64,000 bases of DNA from G963668185 sp963668185. GTDB taxonomy: Bacteria > Chloroflexota > Dehalococcoidia > Lucifugimonadales > G963668185. Positions within the stretch are counted from its first letter, which is position 1; each line of letters begins with the position of its first letter. The stretch covers positions 2,356,001 through 2,420,000 of the forward strand of contig OY764162.1 in the NCBI GenBank assembly GCA_963668185.1, written 5' to 3'. A program made the position numbers and the translations under genes. Of the stretch, positions 16,982 to 24,894 are shown piece by piece. The notes below the pieces were generated by a model. That model was not told the DNA's origin and ran no database searches. It was given only the letters and a program-made list of their open reading frames with translations.

Positions 16982-17353
16982 TCAGGCACTGGACTCTCGC
17001 GTTGCAGGCATCTGTATGAGCCTAGCGGTGACCGCGAGTTGCTCCATTCGGCTGACTTCGGCGTCGAGCACGCGCCTGCCGAAACCGGTCATCCGGTAGT
17101 ATCGACGGCGTTGGTCATCCAGTTTGGGGTCTGGCCGTTCGTCGATCTCTTCGACAAGCGCCGCCTTCAGCATCTTCTTGACAGTCCCGTACAACGTACC
17201 CGGTCCCATAGCGACTGACCCCTTGGTTAGGACCTCAATCTCCCTCATGATCGCGTAGCCATGCTTGTCCCCGGTGGCAAGGGCCAGCAGGATATGCAAC
17301 TGCGCTACAGGAAGAGGGAGTAGATCCACAGGGCTTCGATTCGTCAACGTCAA
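16982..17353 (-). CDS. PadR-family transcriptional regulator
   Basis: About 123 residues. Start taken as TTG 17353 because AAAGAGGTG precedes it; a TTG at 17368 in frame is possible. The winged helix is clear: LPVAQLHILLALATGDKHGYAIMREIE, then GPGTLYGTVKKMLKAALVEE, then RRRYYRMTGFGRRVL; each piece is a family signature. PadR proteins repress efflux genes and release DNA on binding a drug or phenolic compound. Here the same near-palindrome lies in front of this gene and of the MacAB-like operon, so it probably represses both. Confidence 0.88.
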   Translation of the reverse strand: MTLTNRSPVDLLPLPVAQLHILLALATGDKHGYAIMREIEVLTKGSVAMGPGTLYGTVKKMLKAALVEEIDERPDPKLDDQRRRYYRMTGFGRRVLDAEVSRMEQLAVTARLIQMPATRESSA

Positions 17354-17416
17354 GGCACCTCTTTCCAATGGGCAACGCTTTCAGATCTAGGGTTACTGCA
17401 TCATATATCGCATAAT

Positions 17417-17437
17417 ACTATAGCGTGCTAAGATATA
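17417..17437 (-). promoter_or_regulatory. Candidate PadR operator, autoregulatory copy
   Basis: ACTATAGCGTGCTAAGATATA, about 64 bases upstream of the PadR start, matches the site at 15806-15827 at nearly all positions. Another half-site, ATATATCGC, lies just before it at about 17403-17411. Both operators lie on the same side relative to the genes they would control. Confidence 0.65.
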
Positions 17438-18002
17438 AAGTCAAGGCTTGGTCCCGTGGATGGACTGAAGAGAGTGCCACCCGCGAAACCCAACGGGCAC
17501 ATCGTCGCTACGGATTCCGTTCGGCCCGAGACGGCAGGCCTGGGGTGCGACCGTTCCGTCTGCGCTTACTCCACAGGTGTGGGCATACCCGCTGCTGACC
17601 GGGTTGAACTCTCGGCCCGGTGGCTTTGGCTGACCCTAATCGTTCCAACCCCTGCAGGCGACCGGCGCCGTCCGTCCTTATCCGCAAGTGTGCACCCACC
17701 CAGCGCTTACCGATGTGACGGTTCCCTTGGAGTCGGTTCGCTCTGGTGTCGAAGTCGGAGCTGGCTTGGGCGCGCGTGTGATGGTGGCCCCGGATGTGGA
17801 TATGGGCTAAGCCGTTGGCTTGAGTTTGGGCACAGGTGATGTCGCTGGAATTGGCTCCTCAGAAGGCTGGGACATCGAGAAGCCGGTCAGCAGGGGGCGA
17901 CGCCAAAGAGCTACGCTTTTCAGAAGGCCCCCGCGGCCCGAGACCCTTTCGTCCCCTCTCAAGAATCACCTGTAGCTTGGCAGTCAAATGCAAGTTGTCG
18001 CC
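17438..18002. other. Gap without a supported gene, possibly degenerate
   Basis: The only long frame (17456-17839, +) has erratic composition, no ribosome site and no recognisable domain. On the + strand around 17730-17850 a Gly/Val-rich frame is broken by stops, which could be the remains of a gene. Nothing here is supported as functional. Confidence 0.4.
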
Positions 18003-19988
18003 CTATTTGCCCTCGGTTTGTGTTGCTGGATGGGAGTTGCGGCGTTCATCATCATTGGCTTCGAACCATGAGTCGTCCAGCCATTCGGAGACGTCCATCT
18101 CCTTGGCGATAGCGGCTCGCTTGAGTTGAGCCCTGTATTCAGGAGGGACCTTTGCTCGCTCCAGTTCTCCAATGAAATGGTCAAAGGACCAGATCTCCAT
18201 GGCGTCTTCCGTGAGCTCCGATCCTTCGATATCCGCCATGGAGATGAATCGGGGGCGAAACGTGTCGAGAGTTCCCCGGTACGCCAATTCTGCGGCCAGT
18301 TCGTCTGGCTTGGCCTGCAGGATTCTGACCTTGGCCGAAAGGTCATCGATTTCCGCCTGAAGCTCTCGATCGGTAGTTGCCCGGCCCTTCGTCTCAACAA
18401 TGAGGCACTCGTTGCCGTCGGGAGTGGCCTTGACTCCGACCACGTCGACTTCCTTGCCACGAAGTGCGGCCGGCTTCAGTCTCATGCGGATGTTCTGGTA
18501 TCCGTCGTGAGCCAATAGTGCGGCGGTCAGCAATTCGGGCATCACGCCCTTCAGGTCCTTCGTCAAGTTGACCAGGCGGCGAGCCTCGTCAATCAGATAT
18601 CGCCACCCCGGGGGCTCACAGAGATCCAACAAATCGTGCGTGCTGACGTCTTCCAACTCGATGAGCCTTATGCGGTCCGCGAATTCCGCGAGGGTGTCTC
18701 GTACGAGATTCTGAGGCAGCACGAGGTCGGGCTCCGGCATACCGACTCCGTTTATCTTGTAGAACACCCACCATTTCGAGGCATTCGACATCGCCCCAAA
18801 CCTTGGCAGGCGCACAGCCATCGAGAACCAGGTCAGATGGTCGCCATCGGTCGTGTGCCGGATACGGATCACCTCCACGGGTTCGCCGTCGTCATGTTCC
18901 GACAGGAGACCTGCAAGCACCACCCGAAAATCCCTGGAGTCCCAGGGGAGATTGGACGCGACCAATCTCGAGTCGTTGCCGAGCAATTCCCGAAGTCTCT
19001 CGGTGTGAGATGTGGAGTTCACGTTAGCATCCTCGAAATCAAGTATGTCGGATAGTGACAGTGTGCCCGATGCCACTAGCCCGTATCTCAAAGAAGGCCA
19101 ATCTTCGCCAAGGGTGGCCTGTAAGTAAGCGAATTGGTCTTCGGCCGAGCCGATGTCTTTACTGTATTGATCATAGAAGAGGGGCTCGCGATTCTCTCCG
19201 ATTCTTAACCGGTATGCGGACACGCAGAGCGCCGCGAAGATGCCGTGCCGCCAGTTCCAGGCGAAGCTGTGCCGCTTGGGCAACTGAGAAGGACGATCAA
19301 GGTGAGTCTCGATTTCGTGCAGTGGATCGTCCCATATGAGCTCGCCAAACCCGTCATCCTCAAGATCGTCACCGTCATGCCAAACGAAGCCGTAGGTCAG
19401 CGACAAGGTCTTCTCATCTTCAACGTAGTCAATCAAGCGTTCGGCGGCTCGAAGTCGTAGCGCGGTCTGGAACTCCGGAATGCCCTTGGTATCATCGAAC
19501 ACCGACAGCGCGCACTGTTGAGCCAACGGCCACAGACTGTCGCCCAGTGAGCGTGCTGGGAGCATTGCCGTGAACACCGATTCCCAGGTGCCAGCCTTGA
19601 GTAGAGGATCGATGATGGCAAGAATGCGACCGCACACGTACGCTAGATCGGAGTCCGGTTCGGTGAAGGCCAGGCGTGAGGTGAGACCGTACTTGTTCGG
19701 GCTGAACGCCCACCACTGACATAGCCTATCGTCTCGCTCCAGACCGAAGAGTTCCGCGTAATCTATCAGCCGGTTCAAGAAGCTGTAGAGGGGAGTGGCG
19801 ACGACGAGCTTGTAGCCGTTGAGAAGCCTGAAGTGCTCTTTCCTCGTTTGGCCGTTCAGTTCATGGTAGCGCAGAATGTCCTGCAGACAGTCGTAGGCAT
19901 CGGCGTCGCACAGGGACTTCAGCACCATGACGTCAGCGAAGAAAGTGTATAGAGCAGCCTCGTTGTAGTTTCTCAATCTTGCTTCCAC
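18003..19988 (-). CDS. Large protein with a C-terminal PD-(D/E)XK nuclease-like domain, beside CBASS
   Basis: 661 residues. The first 480 are helical and match no family I know. The C-terminal part looks like a restriction-endonuclease fold: LLTAALLAHDGYQNIRMRLK, then KEVDVVGVKA with the metal Asp, then ECLIVETKGR giving the ExK pair, near residues 500-545. A helical region follows. It begins 29 bases after the stop of the TIR-SAVED gene and reads the same way, so it may be co-transcribed with the CBASS locus. It could be a second effector, an independent defence nuclease, or unrelated. No signal peptide. Confidence 0.75.
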   Translation of the reverse strand: MEARLRNYNEAALYTFFADVMVLKSLCDADAYDCLQDILRYHELNGQTRKEHFRLLNGYKLVVATPLYSFLNRLIDYAELFGLERDDRLCQWWAFSPNKYGLTSRLAFTEPDSDLAYVCGRILAIIDPLLKAGTWESVFTAMLPARSLGDSLWPLAQQCALSVFDDTKGIPEFQTALRLRAAERLIDYVEDEKTLSLTYGFVWHDGDDLEDDGFGELIWDDPLHEIETHLDRPSQLPKRHSFAWNWRHGIFAALCVSAYRLRIGENREPLFYDQYSKDIGSAEDQFAYLQATLGEDWPSLRYGLVASGTLSLSDILDFEDANVNSTSHTERLRELLGNDSRLVASNLPWDSRDFRVVLAGLLSEHDDGEPVEVIRIRHTTDGDHLTWFSMAVRLPRFGAMSNASKWWVFYKINGVGMPEPDLVLPQNLVRDTLAEFADRIRLIELEDVSTHDLLDLCEPPGWRYLIDEARRLVNLTKDLKGVMPELLTAALLAHDGYQNIRMRLKPAALRGKEVDVVGVKATPDGNECLIVETKGRATTDRELQAEIDDLSAKVRILQAKPDELAAELAYRGTLDTFRPRFISMADIEGSELTEDAMEIWSFDHFIGELERAKVPPEYRAQLKRAAIAKEMDVSEWLDDSWFEANDDERRNSHPATQTEGK

Positions 19989-20017
19989 CGGCTAGTTGCA
20001 GCCCTCCTGCCACATAT

Positions 20018-21346
20018 CTAGGCCGATGCTTCCTGGCGCATCGGCAGAACTACTCTCTCAATGGGGCTCCCGCCCGCGCCGGAACGCACGACCATGCTGG
20101 GCAGATAGCGCGGCGCTACGAGACGGTCGCGGCCACCTGGACCATCTTCCCACTCGTACAGGCTCACACGGATGGTATTCAATGTGCGCCCAAGGAGAAG
20201 AGCCACTGTCCAAGGGCAGCGAAGTAGCAAATGGACTTCGGGCGTCTCCGAGCGTGACGCTGCCTGACGTATCGCATGGGATGCCTCTGCGACTATTGCT
20301 CCCGCGTCCTCAGGGAGTAGGTTGCCTTTTGTCACTGGCCGGATGTGGAAGACGCTTGCGAGCCTGCCAGCACGACCTTCAACGAATCGGTCAAACGCCT
20401 GGTCTCTCAGTGTTGGCAGCAGGTCCACATAGACGACTGCATCGCCTTTGGTCGACTCGTGAGGCGAGCGATCCATGACCTCCAACAGTCGTGTCGATAT
20501 TCCTGGAGCCGGCGCGTTGTCGGAAATGGACCACGCGTTTCCAGCGGTGTCCACTGCGTCTACATCACCAATCAGGGTTGTTGGCAGGGCCGCTCCGAGA
20601 GCATAGGCGGCGGATAAGTGCGCTCCACCTCGCACTCTCGCACGCTCGGCGCCAGCGAGTGCCAAGAGCTGAGGAAGGTTGGCAAGAAACAACTTGAGGT
20701 CCTGCAGTCCCTGGTGATGCGGCCTTCGATCGCCCTCAACAGGTGGCCGCAGCCGAAGAACCAGATCGGCATCGACCCGCGTTGCAAATGGTGGTATGCG
20801 AGTCTGTACATCTACGGTGATGGTTCGATTATCTCCCTCCACCTCGCTCCTCACTGCCTGCATGCGACGCTGGCAATGGGCAAGAGCGGCATTCGCCCGT
20901 TCATGCTGTGTGCGTGCTGGTTCCTGCTTAATTCGGGTCAGTGTCCCCTCAGGTTGAGAGAGGAGTCTATCTGGTGCGCCGTAGTCCAGCCTTCCAGGGT
21001 CGCGTTCGATGACTGACAGCACTGAGAGCGTGAACTCGGAGTTCTTCTCAAGTTCAAGCAGCCGTGGCAGTTCGACCTCTCGCACGATTCTGGACAGTTG
21101 TATTTCTGGTGTTACCAACAGTATTGCTCCCGAAAGACCAGATGCGAGCGCTTCGGCAAGACGACGCTCCGTATCTCCCGGGGGTAGGTCATTCTCGTCA
21201 TGCCAGACCGGGACTCCCGCAGCTCGCAATGCCCAAGCAATGTCGGAAGCGAGAGCAGAACCATCACTCTGCCGGTAGGAGACGAAGACCGGCCCTCGGG
21301 GATCGACTGCATCAGGAGCAGCCTGCTGTGAGCGGAATAGACTCAT
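20018..21346 (-). CDS. TIR-SAVED effector of CBASS
   Basis: 442 residues from ATG 21346; the longer open frame upstream is IS sequence. Residues about 17-125 form a TIR domain (VFVSYRQSDG at its start, a Glu-bearing IVREVELPRL helix). Residues about 200-435 form a SAVED sensor domain, recognised by HLLLRCPWTVALLLGRTLN followed by VSLYEWEDG. In known TIR-SAVED proteins, a cyclic oligonucleotide binds SAVED, the proteins stack, and the TIR domain destroys NAD+, killing or arresting the infected cell. It belongs with the CD-NTase/Cap2/Cap3 genes upstream, but an IS element now lies 12 bases before its start. No strong ribosome site remains. Confidence 0.88.
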   Translation of the reverse strand: MSLFRSQQAAPDAVDPRGPVFVSYRQSDGSALASDIAWALRAAGVPVWHDENDLPPGDTERRLAEALASGLSGAILLVTPEIQLSRIVREVELPRLLELEKNSEFTLSVLSVIERDPGRLDYGAPDRLLSQPEGTLTRIKQEPARTQHERANAALAHCQRRMQAVRSEVEGDNRTITVDVQTRIPPFATRVDADLVLRLRPPVEGDRRPHHQGLQDLKLFLANLPQLLALAGAERARVRGGAHLSAAYALGAALPTTLIGDVDAVDTAGNAWSISDNAPAPGISTRLLEVMDRSPHESTKGDAVVYVDLLPTLRDQAFDRFVEGRAGRLASVFHIRPVTKGNLLPEDAGAIVAEASHAIRQAASRSETPEVHLLLRCPWTVALLLGRTLNTIRVSLYEWEDGPGGRDRLVAPRYLPSMVVRSGAGGSPIERVVLPMRQEASA

Positions 21347-21357
21347 TCGACGAAGAT

Positions 21358-22488
21358 TGTACTCGTTCAGTACATATGGGACAGTTTTGGCGAGACCATG
21401 TCCGGGTGGTGATGCTGAAGATACTCGGCCGGAGTGCGCCCGTCCAGTGAGTGGTGTGGGCGGACAGTGTCGTATAGGCGCTCCCATTCCAGAAGCGCTC
21501 TGTTGAGTGGCGCCATCTCGAGGTCGCCGTCATACAGTTCGTAGAACTCCTCAGTGTGGGTACGCTGCGCCCTCTCTACGTGGCCATTGAGCTTCGGGGA
21601 TCGCGGCGGCAACACAAACAGTCTGATCCCGTAGTCCCGGCACGCTGCCTCGAACTCAGCCATGAACTCAGAACCCCCATCGACCTGCACCGCCTTGATC
21701 GGAAACGGAAAGCGCCGACGCATTGAGTCCAGGAACCGCGCCGCCAACGTCGACGTGGCTCGCGTGTGTACCTCGATCACGTCCCACCGCGACACCACAT
21801 CCCTCGCAGTGAAGTGCTTGAGCACCATACCCGGAAGGGGGCGGACATCCAGCGTGTCCACCTGCACTATGTCGCCCGGATTGACGGCCTGGTACTCCCT
21901 GGGCTTGCGCACCGCATAGGGACGGGCACGGGCGCGCTTACGCGCCGCTACACCCTGTCGCGGAGGTTCCTTGAGTACGCCGCGAACCTTCAGACTGGCC
22001 AGGATGCGGCCCACCATCGAAGTGGACACCTGCCAGCCCTCTCGCCTCAGCATCACCACCAACTTGTCCTTGCCCCAGCGTGGATACCGCTCCCTCATCT
22101 CCATCACCGCCTCGGCCAACTCCACGCTCCACGTAGGACCGCGTACCCTGTGAGGACGACGGCTCTTGGCACACAGGCCGGCCGGTCCCTCTTCCCTCAG
22201 CGCCCTGTCCCACCTGTACAGCGTCGAGCGGGCCATGCCCAATGCTTCAGCCGCTTCGGAGCCGGACAGTCCCCGCCGTCTCAGCGCCTGCCAGCAGTTC
22301 ACCATGCGCAATCGCTCCTGCGCTTCGGCAGGCAGGTCTGTCAGTGTAGCCTTGGCAAGCTGGTAGAATGGCTTGGGTAGACCTACTACCCGCATACAGG
22401 GACCTCCTTGGTTTGTCTCACCCAAAGGATGGTCCCTTTCTCTTTCCCTTACAACTCCCCCTGTCTCACATCTATCTGAACGAGTTCA
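21358..22488 (-). mobile_element. IS481-like insertion sequence inside the CBASS operon
   Basis: About 1.13 kb with one transposase gene. Its ends are imperfect inverted repeats: TGTACTCGTTCAG...GGGACAG at 21358-21385 and, on the other strand, TGAACTCGTTCAG...GAGACAG at 22461-22488. I could not see a clear target-site duplication in the bases just outside these limits, so the exact ends are uncertain by a few bases. It separates cap3 from the effector gene and reads in the operon direction. Confidence 0.75.
21367..22395 (-). CDS. IS481-family DDE transposase
   Basis: 342 residues. Start at ATG 22395, seven bases after GGAGG; an ATG 30 bases earlier lacks such spacing. An N-terminal helix-turn-helix (SGSEAAEALGMARSTLYRWDRAL) precedes a second HTH-like region and the rve integrase core. 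The catalytic residues are visible: D in VQVDTLD, D in VQVDGGSEF and E in NGHVERAQRT. The stop codon falls inside the left terminal repeat. No frameshift or truncation, so the element may still be active. Confidence 0.9.
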   Translation of the reverse strand: MRVVGLPKPFYQLAKATLTDLPAEAQERLRMVNCWQALRRRGLSGSEAAEALGMARSTLYRWDRALREEGPAGLCAKSRRPHRVRGPTWSVELAEAVMEMRERYPRWGKDKLVVMLRREGWQVSTSMVGRILASLKVRGVLKEPPRQGVAARKRARARPYAVRKPREYQAVNPGDIVQVDTLDVRPLPGMVLKHFTARDVVSRWDVIEVHTRATSTLAARFLDSMRRRFPFPIKAVQVDGGSEFMAEFEAACRDYGIRLFVLPPRSPKLNGHVERAQRTHTEEFYELYDGDLEMAPLNRALLEWERLYDTVRPHHSLDGRTPAEYLQHHHPDMVSPKLSHMY

Positions 22489-22600
22489 AGAGCTTTATGT
22501 AGTCCGGCACGCACCATGTGAGTTGCGTCTGTTGCTCTAGTCCTCTCCGAACCGACTAGTCCTATTGAGGTCCGCTTTCCGGCATTGACGCATCGTCCTC

Positions 22601-23086
22601 CTACGAGGATTGGGTTACACGCCGAAGTCGAAGCAGTTCGCCCTTGGCGAGCACCCATACGCCAATGCTCCAGTCATTGCTGCATCCGCCCACGACTATC
22701 AGAATTGGCTTCCGGCAGTCGTACGCGCCGTCACTTCCAATCTCGGCTAACTGGCGCTGGTCCTGTCGTGAAGGACAACCTTCTCCTTGAGGATGGAAAT
22801 GCCATTCTCCCAGATAGTATTGCTGTGAGGACCACCTTCGTTTAAGGAGGCGCTTCAGCCCTGAAGGGCTCCGCATGAATTCCGTTCGCGTGGATCGTGA
22901 ACCCTTCGGTGGTCCAAGTGCTTCGTTGACACGTGCTACGACCCCATCCGCAGAGTAGGATCCGACAAGTATCCCACCGGTCTCAAGACCGGCCGCCTGT
23001 GCGGAAAGGGAGAGAATGGCTGAAGTCGCCTCCTCGGCAATCTCCACCTGAGTAGAACGACTCTCGTCCTCATACGTTTGCTCCAT
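22601..23086 (-). CDS. cap3: Cap3, JAMM-family isopeptidase of type II CBASS
   Basis: 161 residues. The JAMM motif is complete: an ETGGILVG strand with the Glu, then EWHFHPQGEGCPSRQD, which fits HxHx7SxxD. In type II CBASS, Cap3 cleaves the link that Cap2 makes to the C-terminus of the CD-NTase and so tunes signalling. Its start overlaps the cap2 stop, showing translational coupling. Downstream, about 110 bases remain before the IS element, so any original junction to the effector gene is lost or displaced. Confidence 0.88.
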   Translation of the reverse strand: MEQTYEDESRSTQVEIAEEATSAILSLSAQAAGLETGGILVGSYSADGVVARVNEALGPPKGSRSTRTEFMRSPSGLKRLLKRRWSSQQYYLGEWHFHPQGEGCPSRQDQRQLAEIGSDGAYDCRKPILIVVGGCSNDWSIGVWVLAKGELLRLRRVTQSS

Positions 23087-24894
23087 TAGGCGATTTCCTG
23101 CCGACCGAGTCCCTCGAAGCTATCCTCGTTAGCCCACTTGAGCACCGATCCTCGGAGGCCAGTAGCCGGCTGCGTTACAAGTCGCTCCAACTCCTTTGTT
23201 CCTGCGGACGCCATCATCCAGACATCATCACTCCTACCTGGAAACACTGGATGCCAGCACCCTGGACCCTCCCTAACCATGTCTTGTGAAGAAGGAAGGC
23301 TCTCGAGGTCCTCCTCCTCGAACGGGCGGAGAAGTGCACCGATGCGCTCTTGAATGAATTCCTCGCACGGAGCTCCGATTACGTACAGCCTGTGGACAAA
23401 CCAGCCGAAGGCCATTGACACCGCGTAGGCGTTCTCAGGCCAAGGGTAATCTTCAATGGCGCAAAGCGTACCCTCCTCAGCTGTGCAGTCCACGATGAGG
23501 TCGCAACTTGAGACCAGGTCCTTCTGCTCCTGCGTCAAGCGCGGGAACTTGGACGGTATGGCGGCGACCCTGAGATTGACGGAAACAGACTGCAGCCTTG
23601 CTGCCAGGGCTATTGCCTTCCATTCCCCCACATTTTGAATCCCAAGGGTGTGTCGGGCCAAGTTACCGTGTTCGAGCATGTCCCCGTCACACACGACCAG
23701 ATCCCTGAGTCCCCCACGTACGAGGACCTCCGCGACGGCTGATCCAAGCGACCCCGCTCCGACAATGAGTGTCCTCTTGTTCGCGAGCTCGGGTGCAAAT
23801 TGGCCACGGGCGTGAGAGTTCGCTGGACTCCAGTTCTCTGACTGTACCCACGCAAGACTGTTGACGGAGGCTAGGGTTCGACGGTCGGCCACCTTCCAGC
23901 CGACCGAATTCATGCGGAACCCAGAAGGGGCTCGGCGCTCCAGCACGGGGAGAAGGAGAGCCTGCCAATGGATCTGGACCGGTTCGCCGCCAAGAACCTC
24001 TGGAATGGGAAAACCGATTAGTAGCAGATGCGGGCGGCCATCGCGCAGGTGGCCAGGCAAAGAAGAGACAATGTCATCTAACGAGTATCCTTGGCCGTCC
24101 ATCGCACGGCGAAGCTCTTCGAACGTGACGGGGACTTGCCAAGGGCCGGCTAGTGGAACCGAATCTATGAGGATCCACTTGGCAGTGTCACCCGGCAACA
24201 GTGCTGCGTTCTGTACGGTCGTCCCCCATGCAGTAGTGCGGAGGCTCTTCCCGTTGTCCCTTTGGAACTGATCGACGACGAGAGTGTCGCCAGACGGAAG
24301 CGGGAGTCGTCGTAGCGGCGCTGTGCCGCTCCTGCACCCCCCGTCGAGGAAGAGCTGATAGGACGTTCGATCCTCGGAAAACACGAACCTCAAGGAGTCC
24401 AGAGTTGGGAAGTCGGGAAGTTCGAACGGGTCGCCGTCTACCGCCAGTGTCCCTTCTGCCGCGAACTTAATCCACCACAAAGCACGTTGAACGTGCCAGA
24501 CAAGCCGAGGCTCAAGGCCCAGAGGCTCCTCCCTTTGGGTGAGTCGACCGAGAACACTTTCCGGAGTCGTGGTACAGATCTTGCCGGTTCTCCAAGGACG
24601 GGAATCCTCTGGGGGTCCATTGTGAAGTTGGTGGGGGAAGGTCTGCTCGGTCCCACCCCGTACTGCGGGAAAAATCGAAACATTACCACCCGGGTCCCTG
24701 TCTTCGAAGACGACGCACCAATCAGTTGCAGGTGGTAGCAGGTTGCCCGCCGTGTCCACGGTTAGCCGGCATCGCAAGAACCATCGACGGGCATCATCCT
24801 GCCAAGCGAGGTCATCCAGCAGACGATATCCGACGATTCCCTCCAGGGCGCGGCGGGCTTGGCGGAGGGAATCCGATGGCTGTCGTGGCCCCAA
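23086..24894 (-). CDS. cap2: Cap2, fused E2-E1 ubiquitin-transferase-like protein of CBASS
   Basis: 602 residues, the usual Cap2 size. The N-terminal E2-like domain has its candidate catalytic Cys107 in TGKICTTTPES. A linker follows, then the E1 adenylation domain with LIVGAGSLGSAVAEVL near residue 373, the VCDGDMLEHGNLARH segment and DLIVDCTAEEG. A Cys in GAPCEEF may be the E1 thioester residue. Cap2 activates and conjugates the C-terminus of the neighbouring CD-NTase to targets, priming it. The start is TTG 24894, placed directly after the TGA of the CD-NTase gene; this zero-gap junction fits tight coupling. Confidence 0.88.
   Translation of the reverse strand: MGPRQPSDSLRQARRALEGIVGYRLLDDLAWQDDARRWFLRCRLTVDTAGNLLPPATDWCVVFEDRDPGGNVSIFPAVRGGTEQTFPHQLHNGPPEDSRPWRTGKICTTTPESVLGRLTQREEPLGLEPRLVWHVQRALWWIKFAAEGTLAVDGDPFELPDFPTLDSLRFVFSEDRTSYQLFLDGGCRSGTAPLRRLPLPSGDTLVVDQFQRDNGKSLRTTAWGTTVQNAALLPGDTAKWILIDSVPLAGPWQVPVTFEELRRAMDGQGYSLDDIVSSLPGHLRDGRPHLLLIGFPIPEVLGGEPVQIHWQALLLPVLERRAPSGFRMNSVGWKVADRRTLASVNSLAWVQSENWSPANSHARGQFAPELANKRTLIVGAGSLGSAVAEVLVRGGLRDLVVCDGDMLEHGNLARHTLGIQNVGEWKAIALAARLQSVSVNLRVAAIPSKFPRLTQEQKDLVSSCDLIVDCTAEEGTLCAIEDYPWPENAYAVSMAFGWFVHRLYVIGAPCEEFIQERIGALLRPFEEEDLESLPSSQDMVREGPGCWHPVFPGRSDDVWMMASAGTKELERLVTQPATGLRGSVLKWANEDSFEGLGRQEIA

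Noticed and set aside
17456..17839. 127-codon + strand open frame
   Set aside because: No ribosome site, Trp/Cys/Arg-rich irregular composition, and the strand neighbours give no operon context.
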